A stretch of 51,381 nucleotides of DNA from Fictibacillus macauensis ZFHKF-1 (GTDB lineage: Bacteria; Bacillota; Bacilli; Bacillales; Fictibacillaceae): positions 1-51,381 of the forward strand of contig NZ_AKKV01000043.1 in assembly GCF_000269865.1 (NCBI RefSeq), written 5' to 3'. The position numbers and the translations under genes were made by a program. The notes beneath the pieces were generated by a model. That model had not been told where the DNA came from, made no database searches, and saw only the letters and a program-made list of their open reading frames with translations. Shown in pieces: positions 1 to 8,839 of the stretch; positions within the stretch are counted from its first letter, which is position 1, and the number at the start of each line of letters is the position of its first letter.

Positions 1-274
1 CAGCGAGCGCTTTTTCTTCTGGTGTCGCGGTACTGCCTGATTCAGTTTCTTCTTTCGCCGCCATTTTGGCTTGTGCGGCAGCTTTTGCCTTCGCGGCAGC
101 GGCGGCCTTGGCTTTTGCGACAGCGAGCGCTTTTTCTTCTGGTGTCGCGGCACTGCCTGATTCAGTTTCTTTCGCGGCCATTTTGCCTTGTGCGGCGGCT
201 TTTGCCTTCGCGGCAGCGGCGGCCTTGGCTTTCCGTTCTTGAAGGGATGCTTCGTCGTCTCGCTGATCACTCAC
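1..274 (-). CDS. nuoC: NADH-quinone oxidoreductase subunit C, N-terminal part (cut by window edge)
   Basis: The frame opens with GTG at 274-272, one base after the nuoB stop and behind an AAGGTGAT ribosome binding site, and runs off the left edge. About 91 residues are visible, beginning VSDQRDDEASLQERK. They are a low-complexity Ala/Lys extension built from a 40-residue unit (120 bp) present about twice, with core AKAKAAAAAKAKAAA and linker TPEEKALA. The conserved NuoC domain, which belongs to the peripheral arm of complex I, lies outside the window. Identity therefore rests on position after nuoA and nuoB and on the Ala/Lys extension that I recall for Bacillus NuoC proteins. The second unit is one codon shorter than the first, a sign of repeat-length variation. 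Confidence 0.8.
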   Translation of the reverse strand, partial: MSDQRDDEASLQERKAKAAAAAKAKAAAQGKMAAKETESGSAATPEEKALAVAKAKAAAAAKAKAAAQAKMAAKEETESGSTATPEEKALA

Positions 275-275
275 G

Positions 276-788
276 TTACATCACCTTCTTTCCGGTTTTG
301 GCCTCGCTACGGATTTTCCCTTGTAGCTTATTAATGCCATAAATCAGCGCGGCTGGATTAGGCGGACAGCCTGGAATATAGACATCAACGGGCACGATTT
401 GGTCAACACCTTTGACAACGGCATATGACTTAATATACGGACCTCCAGCGGTTGCACAAGAGCCCATGGCAATCACCCATTTCGGTTCTGGCATTTGCTC
501 ATACAAACGCTTTAAAACGGGGGCCATTTTTTTCGTAACGGTACCTGATACAATCATGACATCCGACTGCCGAGGCGACGTACGAAAAATACTGCCAAAG
601 CGATCTAGATCATAATGAGATGAGCCGGTACCCATCATCTCAATGGCACAACATGCTAAGCCAAACGTCATTGGCCATAGGGAGTTACTTCGTGCCCACG
701 CTTTTATTTGTTCTAACGTTGTCATGAAAATATTGCGATCAAGCTCTGCTTTTACATCGGGAGAAATATTTTGTAACGTTAAATCCAT
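276..788 (-). CDS. nuoB: NADH-quinone oxidoreductase subunit B
   Basis: NuoB carries the terminal 4Fe-4S cluster N2 of respiratory complex I and passes electrons to menaquinone at the junction of the peripheral and membrane arms. The cluster ligands are visible: the adjacent cysteines in [10 protein letters not shown], the cysteine in GSCATAGG and the one in PGCPPNP. The length of 170 residues fits the family. I chose the ATG at 788 (MDLTLQNI), which sits behind AAGGTG; a longer reading would begin further inside nuoA. The start overlaps the nuoA stop by 10 bases, so translation is probably coupled. The following gene is nuoC. Confidence 0.96.
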   Translation of the reverse strand: MDLTLQNISPDVKAELDRNIFMTTLEQIKAWARSNSLWPMTFGLACCAIEMMGTGSSHYDLDRFGSIFRTSPRQSDVMIVSGTVTKKMAPVLKRLYEQMPEPKWVIAMGSCATAGGPYIKSYAVVKGVDQIVPVDVYIPGCPPNPAALIYGINKLQGKIRSEAKTGKKVM

Positions 789-1153
789 TTCAGCACCTTC
801 TTTCTCCAAGCATAAAGAAGACCAAATGCTAACATAACAATAAAAACCGTCATCTCAATAAGAGCAAACATCCCAAGCTTGTCATACGCTACAGCCCACG
901 GATATAAAAAGACGGTTTCCACATCGAATATAACAAAAAGAAGTGCAAATAAATAATAACGCACATTAAACTGAATCCAGCTTTGATGAAAGGGTTCAAT
1001 GCCGCTTTCATACGTTGTATATTTCTCCTTTCTTGGTTTGTACGGGCGCAGCAATCGTCCTGCTGTTAACGCGCCGACTGGCAAGAGTATGCCAAGCAAT
1101 AAAAAAATAACAACGACTAAATAATTGTTTTGATATACATTCGTTAAATCCAT
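779..1153 (-). CDS. nuoA: NADH-quinone oxidoreductase subunit A
   Basis: NuoA is a small membrane subunit of complex I with three transmembrane helices that helps hold the quinone site. The 124-residue product shows an N-terminal hydrophobic helix ([18 protein letters not shown]), the loop motif YESGIEP that is diagnostic for the family, and two further helices ([18 protein letters not shown] and [18 protein letters not shown]). The ATG lies behind a strong AGGAGGT site. It is the first gene of a nuoA-nuoB-nuoC operon with its own promoter about 55-80 bases upstream. Many Bacillaceae carry this operon beside the ATP synthase region; B. subtilis lacks it. Confidence 0.96.
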   Translation of the reverse strand: MDLTNVYQNNYLVVVIFLLLGILLPVGALTAGRLLRPYKPRKEKYTTYESGIEPFHQSWIQFNVRYYLFALLFVIFDVETVFLYPWAVAYDKLGMFALIEMTVFIVMLAFGLLYAWRKKVLKWI

Positions 1154-1206
1154 CTGTGACCTCCTGTAATCATCAGAATCTTTTTAACATTATGTAATCT
1201 TTTTTT

Positions 1207-1235
1207 ATTATAGCAAATTCTAACATTTGTGTCGA
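1207..1235 (-). promoter_or_regulatory. Sigma-A promoter of the nuo operon
   Basis: On the minus strand a -35 element TCGACA (1235-1230, 5 of 6 matches) and a perfect -10 TATAAT (1212-1207) are separated by 17 bases. They lie just upstream of nuoA and downstream of the rok-like gene terminator, so the nuo genes have an independent promoter. Confidence 0.75.
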
Positions 1236-1336
1236 CATGCTCCTGTTCGTCCGTTATCGTTAGTGTATGTTTCATTTTGATGGATAGAATGTGTTTTATT
1301 TCTTCGACAACTATAGCGCTATAATGATAAAAAACG

Positions 1337-1363
1337 ACAAAAAAACGCCTCATGCTTGAGGCG
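1337..1363 (-). terminator. Rho-independent terminator of the rok-like gene
   Basis: Inverted repeat CGCCTCA / TGAGGCG at 1346-1363, followed on the minus strand by a run of seven T. It starts 11 bases after the stop codon at 1374. Confidence 0.85.
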
Positions 1364-1373
1364 CCGAACGTAC

Positions 1374-1886
1374 CTAGTTCTCTTCTTGAACTTCTTCAGT
1401 TGCTGCTACTTCATTCACAGCCGCTCTTGAATGATTGTACGTATACTTTCCGCGTTCAGGATTATCAATTAGAGGCGACTCTTTTCTAACTTTCCAAAGA
1501 ACAGTGGAAAGGTTATTGACATTCATGCCATATGTTTCATCTAGGCGAGCACGAATTTGCTTAATGTTAAGCGCTTCTCCGCTCTCCTTTAATACACTTT
1601 CGATTGCTTTTGGGATCGTAATGGATACTTTTTTTCTAGGAGAACGACGCGTACTTGTTGCTTTTCTCTCTATACGTTCCTCTTGAATTGGTTCATCTGC
1701 AGTCTCAGTAGTTGCTTTAGGAAACGCTAGCGCTCCACCTTGAAGGGAGGAAACGTCCGAGCGGTCTAATTCTCTTAGACGGTCGTAAATTTCATTACGT
1801 TCTTTTTGTTGCTCTTTCAAAAAGGAACGTTTTTCTTCCTCCATTTGCTGCAATCGGTAATGCAACGCTTCTCGTTCATTAAACAT
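1374..1886 (-). CDS. Rok-like nucleoid-associated DNA-binding protein
   Basis: The N-terminus MFNEREALHYRLQQMEEE followed by a coiled-coil-like charged stretch ending RLRELDR closely resembles the start of B. subtilis Rok, the repressor of comK and silencer of AT-rich horizontally acquired DNA. After an Arg-rich linker (about residues 85-100, STRRSPRKK) comes a putative winged-helix domain (about 105-155, IPKAIESVLKESGEALNIKQIRARL ... GKYTYN) in the position of Rok's DNA-binding domain. The product has 170 residues against about 190 for Rok. The start at 1886 is set by TAGGAGGA seven bases upstream; a longer frame has no such site. Similarity is strong at the N-terminus and looser at the C-terminus, so orthology is an inference. 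Confidence 0.75.
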   Translation of the reverse strand: MFNEREALHYRLQQMEEEKRSFLKEQQKERNEIYDRLRELDRSDVSSLQGGALAFPKATTETADEPIQEERIERKATSTRRSPRKKVSITIPKAIESVLKESGEALNIKQIRARLDETYGMNVNNLSTVLWKVRKESPLIDNPERGKYTYNHSRAAVNEVAATEEVQEEN

Positions 1887-1989
1887 GAATTTTCCTCCTA
1901 ATTCTTTTAAAATCAAAACTACTACAAGAGTACCATAGATCAAAACAATTGAGATATAACTTCGATCATTTTTTTAAGGAGTGATTAAC

Positions 1990-2388
1990 ATGATAACTAA
2001 AAAACAAGCAGAAAATCATTGGGCACACCATAAATATGAAATTATGGCAAAAGGGTATCAGTTCTATACGACCATACGCGATCGCTTTCGAGAAGCAGGG
2101 ACAGAGAAAGAATACCTAGAAATTCTAGCTGAAATTGATGTTCTTACAAATAAGCCTTATACGAAAAAAGGGTTTGTCACCACGGCAGAACATATGTGGG
2201 GCTATTTTAAAAAAGAGGCAACCGCTTCGGAAAAAGAAACGTTCTTTATGGCTTTGCAAGCATGCAGTACGCTTCCCGATACCTTTACGAAGCTTGAAGG
2301 AGCAGCCTTAGACGTTATTGTTGCGTTACAGCAGCTAGAACGCACCTATTCCCGTCCTTATTTAGCCCACTCCTCTCTTTTACAGTAA
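1990..2388 (+). CDS. DUF1722 (YbgA-like) family protein
   Basis: The 132-residue product begins MITKKQAENHWAHHKYEIMAKGYQFY. The W-x(3)-KY-x(2)-MA pattern is the signature of the DUF1722/YbgA family, whose biochemical role is not settled. In other bacteria the domain is often fused to DUF523. The ATG at 1990 follows AAGGAG by seven bases; an upstream in-frame GTG at 1981 overlaps that site and is less likely. The protein looks soluble and helical, with no signal peptide. It is transcribed divergently from the rok-like gene across about 100 bases and ends at a shared bidirectional terminator. The family call rests on the N-terminal motif and length. Confidence 0.65.
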   Translation: MITKKQAENHWAHHKYEIMAKGYQFYTTIRDRFREAGTEKEYLEILAEIDVLTNKPYTKKGFVTTAEHMWGYFKKEATASEKETFFMALQACSTLPDTFTKLEGAALDVIVALQQLERTYSRPYLAHSSLLQ

Positions 2389-2390
2389 CA

Positions 2391-2416
2391 AAAAGAACCG
2401 AGCATTAACGCTCGGT
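2391..2416. terminator. Bidirectional terminator between DUF1722 gene and NlpC-like gene 1
   Basis: Perfect stem ACCGAGC / GCTCGGT (2397-2403 and 2410-2416) with a six-base loop. T-rich tracts lie on both sides (CCTTTCTT on plus, TTCTTTTTG on minus). It separates two convergent genes. Confidence 0.75.
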
Positions 2417-2436
2417 CCTTTCTTATGTTGCTTATT

Positions 2437-2958
2437 TTATTTAACAAAGCGCTTCACAGCGAATACTTTGTCTTTCCAATAACCCGTTGTAATGCTGAAA
2501 AGTTTAACGCCTTTTGTAGTTGCGGCAACAACTTGTCCTTTTCCATCATACAATCCTACGAATGATGGTGCTTTCTTTCCTGTTAGGTCAAAAAAGACAA
2601 CGTCACCTTTTTTCCATTTTTGATCTTTCACCGCTACGCCTGCTTTAAATTGCGTTGCTACAGAGCGAGGAATATCTAACTTCGCTCCTTGTTTGAATGC
2701 GTAATTTACAAGACCACTTGCGTCGAAGCCTTTTGGTGAAGTACCACCATCTTTAAATGGTTTGCCGATATTTTTTAGTGCCACTTCGAGCGCTTGTTCA
2801 GCACCTTTTGTTGTTGTGTATTTTTGCGGTGTTACTTTTTGAGCGTCAACCGTTGTTGGTACGACAGGTGTTGTAGTCTGAGCTGCTTGTGCTGCAGGTA
2901 CGAGAACGCCTCCTAATAGAGATGCGGATACGACAGATGCTGCAATGATTTTTTTCAT
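2437..2958 (-). CDS. Secreted NlpC/P60-fold protein lacking catalytic Cys and His (paralogue 1)
   Basis: A 173-residue protein with a Sec signal peptide (cleavage probably after the AQA near residue 25), a Thr/Pro-rich linker, and a C-terminal NlpC/P60 fold. The conserved scaffold is visible: GKPFKDGGTSPKGFDASGLV, LDIPRSVATQ, KKGDVVFFDL and FVGLYDGKGQVVAAT. In active family members, which cut cell-wall peptides, the first motif reads DCSGLV and the later one HVGIY. Here Ala80 replaces the Cys and Phe133 replaces the His. Peptidase activity is therefore not expected; a role in wall binding, structure or competition is conjecture. It has its own upstream WalR-type box and lies beside two paralogues with the same substitutions. 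Confidence 0.85.
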   Translation of the reverse strand: MKKIIAASVVSASLLGGVLVPAAQAAQTTTPVVPTTVDAQKVTPQKYTTTKGAEQALEVALKNIGKPFKDGGTSPKGFDASGLVNYAFKQGAKLDIPRSVATQFKAGVAVKDQKWKKGDVVFFDLTGKKAPSFVGLYDGKGQVVAATTKGVKLFSITTGYWKDKVFAVKRFVK

Positions 2959-3023
2959 GATAAAATTCCTCCAGTTATGTGTCTAGCAAATTATGAAAGT
3001 ATACTTGATAACATCATGTTAAC

Positions 3024-3049
3024 ATTACATTTATATTACAATGTTTACA
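3024..3049 (-). promoter_or_regulatory. WalR (YycF)-type box upstream of NlpC-like gene 1
   Basis: Minus strand reads TGTAAA-N3-TGTAAT-N5-TGTAAT (3049-3024). The last two hexamers form the TGTWAH-N5-TGTWAH direct repeat known for the essential WalRK cell-wall regulon. The same three-hexamer arrangement recurs at 4216-4241. A -10-like TATACT lies 20 bases downstream and has no good -35, as expected for an activated promoter. Confidence 0.7.
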
Positions 3050-3114
3050 GATTAATTTCAATCACTCTTTTGCATTATTTTTTAGCTGTGATAAATGTCA
3101 CTAGCGAGCCGAAT

Positions 3115-3591
3115 TTATTTGGCTAATCGCTTAACAGTAAGCACTTTATCTTTCCAATAGCCTGCTTTTATCGTAAATGTACGAACACCTTTCATCGTTG
3201 CAGCAATGACTTTCCCTTTCCCAGCATACAACCCGACAAAAGTTGGCTTTTTCTTTCCTTCAAGATCAAAAAAGACCATGTCTCCTTTTTTCATATGCTT
3301 GTCTACAACGACCTTACCTGTCTTATATTGCTTCGCGATTGTTCGCGGAATCGTTAGTTTAGCCCCTTTTTTATAGGCAAAGGCAAGCAATCCACTTGCG
3401 TCAAAGCCTGTAGGCGACATGCCACCATGTTGATACTTTTTGCCGATGTTGCTCATAGCAACGGCTAGTGCTTTGTCTGCTCCTTTTTCAGTCGTATAGC
3501 TTGGCGTGTTTTTCGCTGCTAAAGCTGATGGTGCAAATGCGCCACTTAATAGTGAGAGAGATACGATTGATGCGACGATTACTTTTTTCAT
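3115..3591 (-). CDS. Secreted NlpC/P60-fold protein lacking catalytic Cys and His (paralogue 2)
   Basis: A 158-residue secreted protein with signal peptide MKKVIVASIVSLSLLSGAFA and probable cleavage after SALA. The short linker leads into an NlpC/P60 fold with HGGMSPTGFDASGLLAF, LTIPRTIAKQ, KKGDMVFFDL and TFVGLYAGKG. The catalytic Cys position is Ala65 and the His position is Phe118, so it should be inactive as a peptidase. The ATG at 3591 follows GGAGG by eight bases; an in-frame TTG 15 bases upstream would overlap that site. Only 78 bases separate it from the stop of paralogue 3 and no WalR box is seen there, so the two are probably cotranscribed from the promoter before paralogue 3. Confidence 0.83.
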   Translation of the reverse strand: MKKVIVASIVSLSLLSGAFAPSALAAKNTPSYTTEKGADKALAVAMSNIGKKYQHGGMSPTGFDASGLLAFAYKKGAKLTIPRTIAKQYKTGKVVVDKHMKKGDMVFFDLEGKKKPTFVGLYAGKGKVIAATMKGVRTFTIKAGYWKDKVLTVKRLAK

Positions 3592-3620
3592 TTGTGATTC
3601 CTCCAATTTAAAATATGTAG

Positions 3621-3649
3621 TAAAGCCTGCATCTCTTACTCATGCAGGC
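3621..3649. repeat. Intercistronic inverted repeat between NlpC-like genes 3 and 2
   Basis: Perfect 10-bp stem AAGCCTGCAT / ATGCAGGCTT with a nine-base loop. No strong T-run follows on the minus strand, so it may act as a partial terminator or an mRNA-stability hairpin between two cotranscribed genes. Confidence 0.6.
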
Positions 3650-3669
3650 TTCTCGGCTTGCTTTATGAT

Positions 3670-4146
3670 CTATTTAACGAAGCGTTTAGCTGCGATCGCT
3701 TTATTTTTCCAATAACCTGATTTCATCGTAAATGTACGAACACCTTTCATCGTTGCCGCAACGACTTTTCCATCCCCTGCGTAAATACCAACAAAGGTTG
3801 GTTTTTTCTTGCCTACTAGATCAAAGAAAACAACATCGCCTTTTTTCATAGCGGTTAGTTTCACGAATTTCCCTGCTTTATATTGTGTAGCAATTGTGCG
3901 CGGAAGAGTAAGCTTTGCTCCTTTTTTATACGCGTAACGAACGAAGCCGCTTGCATCAAAACCTGCTGGAGATTGGCCACCCATTTTAAACTTTTTACCT
4001 AGGTTCTTCATGCTTTCCGCTAACGCTTGGTCGGCGCCATACGTTTGTTTGCTTTGTTTTACGTCATTACTTGCAAAGGTTGTTGGCGCTACAACTCCCC
4101 CAATAAGAGATACCGACAAAATAGAAGCTGCAATCATTTTTTTCAT
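3670..4146 (-). CDS. Secreted NlpC/P60-fold protein lacking catalytic Cys and His (paralogue 3)
   Basis: A 158-residue secreted protein starting MKKMIAASILSVSLIGGVVA, with probable cleavage after the TFA. The fold motifs are MGGQSPAGFDASGFVRY, LTLPRTIATQ, KKGDVVFFDL and TFVGIYAGDG. Ala65 and Phe118 replace the catalytic Cys and His. The last 60 residues are nearly identical to paralogue 2 (VVAATMKGVRTF, GYWKNK), showing recent duplication. The ATG at 4146 lies ten bases after GGAGG; an ATG at 4155 would be one base from that site. It is the first gene of its transcription unit, behind a WalR-type box at 4216-4241. Confidence 0.83.
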   Translation of the reverse strand: MKKMIAASILSVSLIGGVVAPTTFASNDVKQSKQTYGADQALAESMKNLGKKFKMGGQSPAGFDASGFVRYAYKKGAKLTLPRTIATQYKAGKFVKLTAMKKGDVVFFDLVGKKKPTFVGIYAGDGKVVAATMKGVRTFTMKSGYWKNKAIAAKRFVK

Positions 4147-4215
4147 AATTCCCATTCCTCCATTTGATTAAGTATTTCGGTGTGTTGCGAGCACACATAC
4201 ATTTAGACGTCTTAT

Positions 4216-4241
4216 GTTACATTAAGGTTACAACGATTACA
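4216..4241 (-). promoter_or_regulatory. WalR (YycF)-type box upstream of NlpC-like gene 3
   Basis: Minus strand reads TGTAAT-N3-TGTAAC-N5-TGTAAC (4241-4216), the same spacing as at 3024-3049 although the surrounding bases differ. This suggests both units belong to the WalRK regulon. Confidence 0.72.
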
Positions 4242-4325
4242 GAAATATTTCAATTATTTTTTGTAAATATTTTCTTATTTCTCAAAAATAGTATGTATGA
4301 ACTAGTTCTTAAGAAATGAACTCAC

Positions 4326-4396
4326 AAAAAAAGAGTGCTCCACACCCACCTCTCAAGACTATGCTGAAAGGTTTCGTGTGAGCACTCTTTTTTTAT
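4326..4396. terminator. Terminator of glpD (long-loop, bidirectional)
   Basis: A 15-bp near-perfect stem (AAAGAGTGCTC-CACAC at 4330-4345 with GTGTG-AGCACTCTTT at 4376-4390) encloses an unusually long 30-base loop. A/T tracts flank both sides, so it can act in both directions. It lies nine bases after the glpD stop. Confidence 0.8.
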
Positions 4397-4404
4397 AAAT
4401 TTGC

Positions 4405-6066
4405 TTAAATAAATTCTGTGCTATAGCTAATTTGGCGTTCTAATTCCTCTGTGTGTTCTTTTGTTTCTTCTGGTGTCCAGTTAAGGTATTTTGCCATAAA
4501 TGCGATGACTTTTTCTTTCCACTCGTAAACATAGCCAATGTTAAAGTACATTGCGCTCGTACGACGGATAAAGTAATCAGATGGTGTTGTTGCCATTTCT
4601 TCATCCATAGTGTAGACAAGCGTCGCATACACATCAAGCGCTAAGCCGTTAGCTTGTGCTTCTTCTTTTCCTTGATCGACAATCGCAAACAATTGATCAA
4701 CGTTTGAACCATATTTTCTTACGAGTTGTTCTGCTTGTTCTTTCGTAAGACCATGTTTCATACCTTCAGTTGTTTTTGTACGAATATAGTCAGGGAATTG
4801 GCTGCTTCCACCAACATTACCACCAGAAAGAATTAGGTGTTTTGTGTTGCTAGAATCGTATTTAATACCGATTTCTTTTTCAAGATGTTCCGCTACGATG
4901 TTTGAAATTTTCTCAGCCATTTTACGGTAACCAGTTAATTTACCACCAGCAATCGTAATAAGACCAGATGGAGAGAAGAATACTTCATCCTTACGAGAAA
5001 TTTCAGAAGGATCTTTTCCATCTTCATGAATCAATGGACGCAGTCCACACCATGTTGATTCAACTTGTTCTTCTGTAATATCTACTTCTGGGAACATAAA
5101 GTTAATACTTTTAATAACGTAATCCAAGTCTTCTTTCGTTACACGAGGATTTTTCAAATCACCTTTATAATCTGTATCCGTCGTTCCAACGTATGCTTTA
5201 CCGTCACGTGGAATCGCGAACACCATGCGACCGTCTGGCGTATCAAAGTATACCGCTTGACGCAATGGGAAATCTTTTTGGTCAATGACAACGTGAATCC
5301 CTTTAGTATGGTGAATTCTTTTGCCTTTTTTCGATTTATCGATATCGCGAAGCTCATCTACCCAAGGTCCTGCTGCGTTAACAATTTTCTTCGCATGAAT
5401 TTCATGTTCTTTACCAGAAATCGTATCAACAGCTTTTACACCAAGGATTTTACCGTTGTTATCATAAATAAAGTCAACAACTTTAATGTAGTTAACAGCT
5501 TTTCCGCCACGGCTCACTGCTTCTTTCATATTTTCTAGCGTTAGGCGCGCATCGTCTGTTTTATATTCTACGTAATAGCCACCACCAAGAAGATCTTGCT
5601 TTTTCAATAATGGTTCACGATCTAATGTTGTCTGACGATCGAACATCGTACGACGCTCACTGCGTTTTACACCAGCAAGGAAATCATATACTTTTAAGCC
5701 GATAGAAGTTGAGAACTTACCGAACGTTCCTTTTTTATAAAATGGCAATAGCATCCATTCAGGTGTTGTTACGTGTGGCGCATTTTCATAAACGATCGCG
5801 CGTTCTTTACCAACCTCTGCTACTAGGCCTACTTCGAATTGTTTCAAATAACGAAGACCACCATGAACGAGTTTTGTTGAACGGCTAGACGTTCCGCCCG
5901 CGAAATCTTGCATCTCAAGAACAGCAGCTTTCATACCACGAGTGCTTGCATCTAAAAGAATCCCTGCACCGGTTACTCCGCCACCAATTACAAGAAGATC
6001 CAAATCACTGTTTTTCATATCTTGAATGTATTGTTCACGTTTATTACTTGAAAATATTTGACCCAT
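4405..6066 (-). CDS. glpD: Aerobic glycerol-3-phosphate dehydrogenase
   Basis: GlpD is a membrane-associated FAD enzyme that oxidises sn-glycerol-3-phosphate to dihydroxyacetone phosphate and passes electrons to menaquinone. The 553-residue product has the FAD-binding GGGVTGAGILLDAS near residue 30, the family stretch GTSSRSTKLVHGGLRYL, and the C-terminal EEMATTPSDYFIRRT domain signature. It aligns over its whole length with B. subtilis GlpD from memory. The ATG at 6066 follows AAGGAG. It has its own promoter at 6233-6261 and a leader with a conditional terminator at 6147-6216, where GlpP with glycerol-3-phosphate is expected to allow readthrough. Confidence 0.97.
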   Translation of the reverse strand: MGQIFSSNKREQYIQDMKNSDLDLLVIGGGVTGAGILLDASTRGMKAAVLEMQDFAGGTSSRSTKLVHGGLRYLKQFEVGLVAEVGKERAIVYENAPHVTTPEWMLLPFYKKGTFGKFSTSIGLKVYDFLAGVKRSERRTMFDRQTTLDREPLLKKQDLLGGGYYVEYKTDDARLTLENMKEAVSRGGKAVNYIKVVDFIYDNNGKILGVKAVDTISGKEHEIHAKKIVNAAGPWVDELRDIDKSKKGKRIHHTKGIHVVIDQKDFPLRQAVYFDTPDGRMVFAIPRDGKAYVGTTDTDYKGDLKNPRVTKEDLDYVIKSINFMFPEVDITEEQVESTWCGLRPLIHEDGKDPSEISRKDEVFFSPSGLITIAGGKLTGYRKMAEKISNIVAEHLEKEIGIKYDSSNTKHLILSGGNVGGSSQFPDYIRTKTTEGMKHGLTKEQAEQLVRKYGSNVDQLFAIVDQGKEEAQANGLALDVYATLVYTMDEEMATTPSDYFIRRTSAMYFNIGYVYEWKEKVIAFMAKYLNWTPEETKEHTEELERQISYSTEFI

Positions 6067-6146
6067 ATCACGCCACTCCTTCTTCTTTTCCTTTAGTTAT
6101 ATTTCCCTAAGTGTAAAAAATAAAGCATATATTTTGCGGTGGAAGT

Positions 6147-6216
6147 AAAAAAAGAGAGACCACAATACGCCTAAATCTCAATTTAGGGTACTGTGGTCTC
6201 TCCATAACTCCGACCG
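6147..6216 (-). promoter_or_regulatory. glpD leader: GlpP-type antiterminator site with intrinsic terminator
   Basis: Minus strand: motif CGGAGTTATGGAGA (6212-6199) runs straight into a hairpin (AGAGACCACA at 6154-6163 pairing with TGTGGTCTCT at 6192-6201, plus inner stem CCTAAAT/ATTTAGG) and then a T7 run. The glpF leader has the same layout. In B. subtilis such leaders are bound by GlpP to permit readthrough. Confidence 0.8.
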
Positions 6217-6232
6217 TTATTAACTTGCCTTT

Positions 6233-6261
6233 ATAATAACAGCTTATGCGTTAGAATGCAA
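6233..6261 (-). promoter_or_regulatory. Sigma-A promoter of glpD
   Basis: -35 TTGCAT (6261-6256) and -10 TATTAT (6238-6233) with a 17-base spacer, between the glpK stop and the GlpP-type leader. This makes glpD a separate transcription unit. Confidence 0.65.
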
Positions 6262-6291
6262 TCGTTCTGCTTCAATGGATTTAATTACCTT

Positions 6292-7800
<1,509 letters not shown>

Positions 7801-7816
7801 TCACTAAACAACGGAA

Positions 7817-8644
7817 TTAGTTTTTGATTTTTTCGCCGTGTTTAACAGGTTGTGTTCCTTTTGAACCTGCAAAATGAGCAACTACAAATAACAAGATAGA
7901 AGCAACAATCCATACATAGAAGAACGTCGTCACTTCTTTTAGAAATACTGCTTTGTAAAAGAGGGCACCGAATATGCCTCCAAAGATCGGTCCAACGATT
8001 GGAATCCATGCATACTTCCAGTTAGATCCACCTTTACCTTTGATCGGTAGAATGAAATGCGCAATTCTTGGTCCTAAGTCACGAGCTGGATTAATGGCAT
8101 AACCTGTTGGTCCTCCCAATGATAATCCGATTGCAACGATAAGGAAACCAACAATTAATGGATTTAAGCCATCTGCAAAATGATTCGCTCCAATTGTTAA
8201 TAATCCTACTAAGAGGACAGCGGTTCCAATAAACTCACTTAAAATGTTCCCTAATGTATGTGCAATGGCAGGATCTGTCGAAAATACGCCAAGTTTTGTT
8301 GCTTGATCTTCTGTTTCTGCCCAGTGTGGTAAAAATGTAAAGTATACAACGACTCCACCTAAAATACCACCACCAATTTGTGCTGCAATATAACCTGGTA
8401 CTTTATACCATTCGAAATTACCGATGGCAGCCATTCCAAGTGTTACTGCTGGATTTAAATGAGCACCGCTAAATTTACCTACTGCGTAAACACCCATTGT
8501 AACAGCTAATCCCCATGCTAATGCAACTACAATCCAACCGCCACCTTCAGCTTTCGACTTTTTCAGACTTACGTTTGCAACTACGCCTCCCCCGAAAATA
8601 ATTAAAATCATTGTTCCGACCAATTCTGCAACGTACATATTCAC
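7817..8644 (-). CDS. glpF: Glycerol uptake facilitator (aquaglyceroporin)
   Basis: GlpF is a channel of the major intrinsic protein family that lets glycerol diffuse across the membrane. The 275-residue product has six hydrophobic helices and the two pore NPA motifs, HLNPAVTLG and AINPARDLG. The Asp after the second motif is typical of glycerol channels. I chose the GTG at 8644 (VNMYVAELVG) because it is 11 bases after AAGGAG; the nearby ATG at 8638 is possible. A longer frame reaching 8698 lacks a ribosome site. It is the first gene of glpFK, behind a GlpP-type leader and a promoter overlapped by a cre site. It is some 40 residues longer at the C-terminus than I recall for E. coli GlpF-length channels apart from loops. 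Confidence 0.93.
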   Translation of the reverse strand: MNMYVAELVGTMILIIFGGGVVANVSLKKSKAEGGGWIVVALAWGLAVTMGVYAVGKFSGAHLNPAVTLGMAAIGNFEWYKVPGYIAAQIGGGILGGVVVYFTFLPHWAETEDQATKLGVFSTDPAIAHTLGNILSEFIGTAVLLVGLLTIGANHFADGLNPLIVGFLIVAIGLSLGGPTGYAINPARDLGPRIAHFILPIKGKGGSNWKYAWIPIVGPIFGGIFGALFYKAVFLKEVTTFFYVWIVASILLFVVAHFAGSKGTQPVKHGEKIKN

Positions 8645-8746
8645 CGTTCGACACACTCCTTTTTTCTTTATCGGCAGCATCATTATAGAAAATTCCATAA
8701 AAACAAATGTATTCCTGCCTCATTCTATAGATATTGGCAATCATGA

Positions 8747-8820
8747 GAAAAAAGACCAGCTACAAAAGTCCTTACTTCGTATTATGTAAGGGTTTGCGCT
8801 GGTCTCCATTTCTCCGTCCA
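8747..8820 (-). promoter_or_regulatory. glpFK leader: GlpP-type antiterminator site with intrinsic terminator
   Basis: Minus strand: CGGAGAAATGGAGA (8816-8803) leads into a hairpin (AGACCAGC at 8753-8760 with GCTGGTCT at 8798-8805, inner CTTAC/GTAAG) followed by a T-run. The CGGAG-NN-ATGGAGA box and its position match the glpD leader at 6199-6212. Confidence 0.8.
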
Positions 8821-8839
8821 AAGTATTAACTTAGTTTTT

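Noticed and set aside
1144-1353. 69-residue minus-strand frame upstream of nuoA
   Set aside because: It overlaps the nuo promoter and the rok-like gene terminator and has no ribosome site.
2437-4146. Active C40 peptidoglycan endopeptidases
   Set aside because: The catalytic Cys and His are replaced by Ala and Phe in all three paralogues, so only the fold is claimed.
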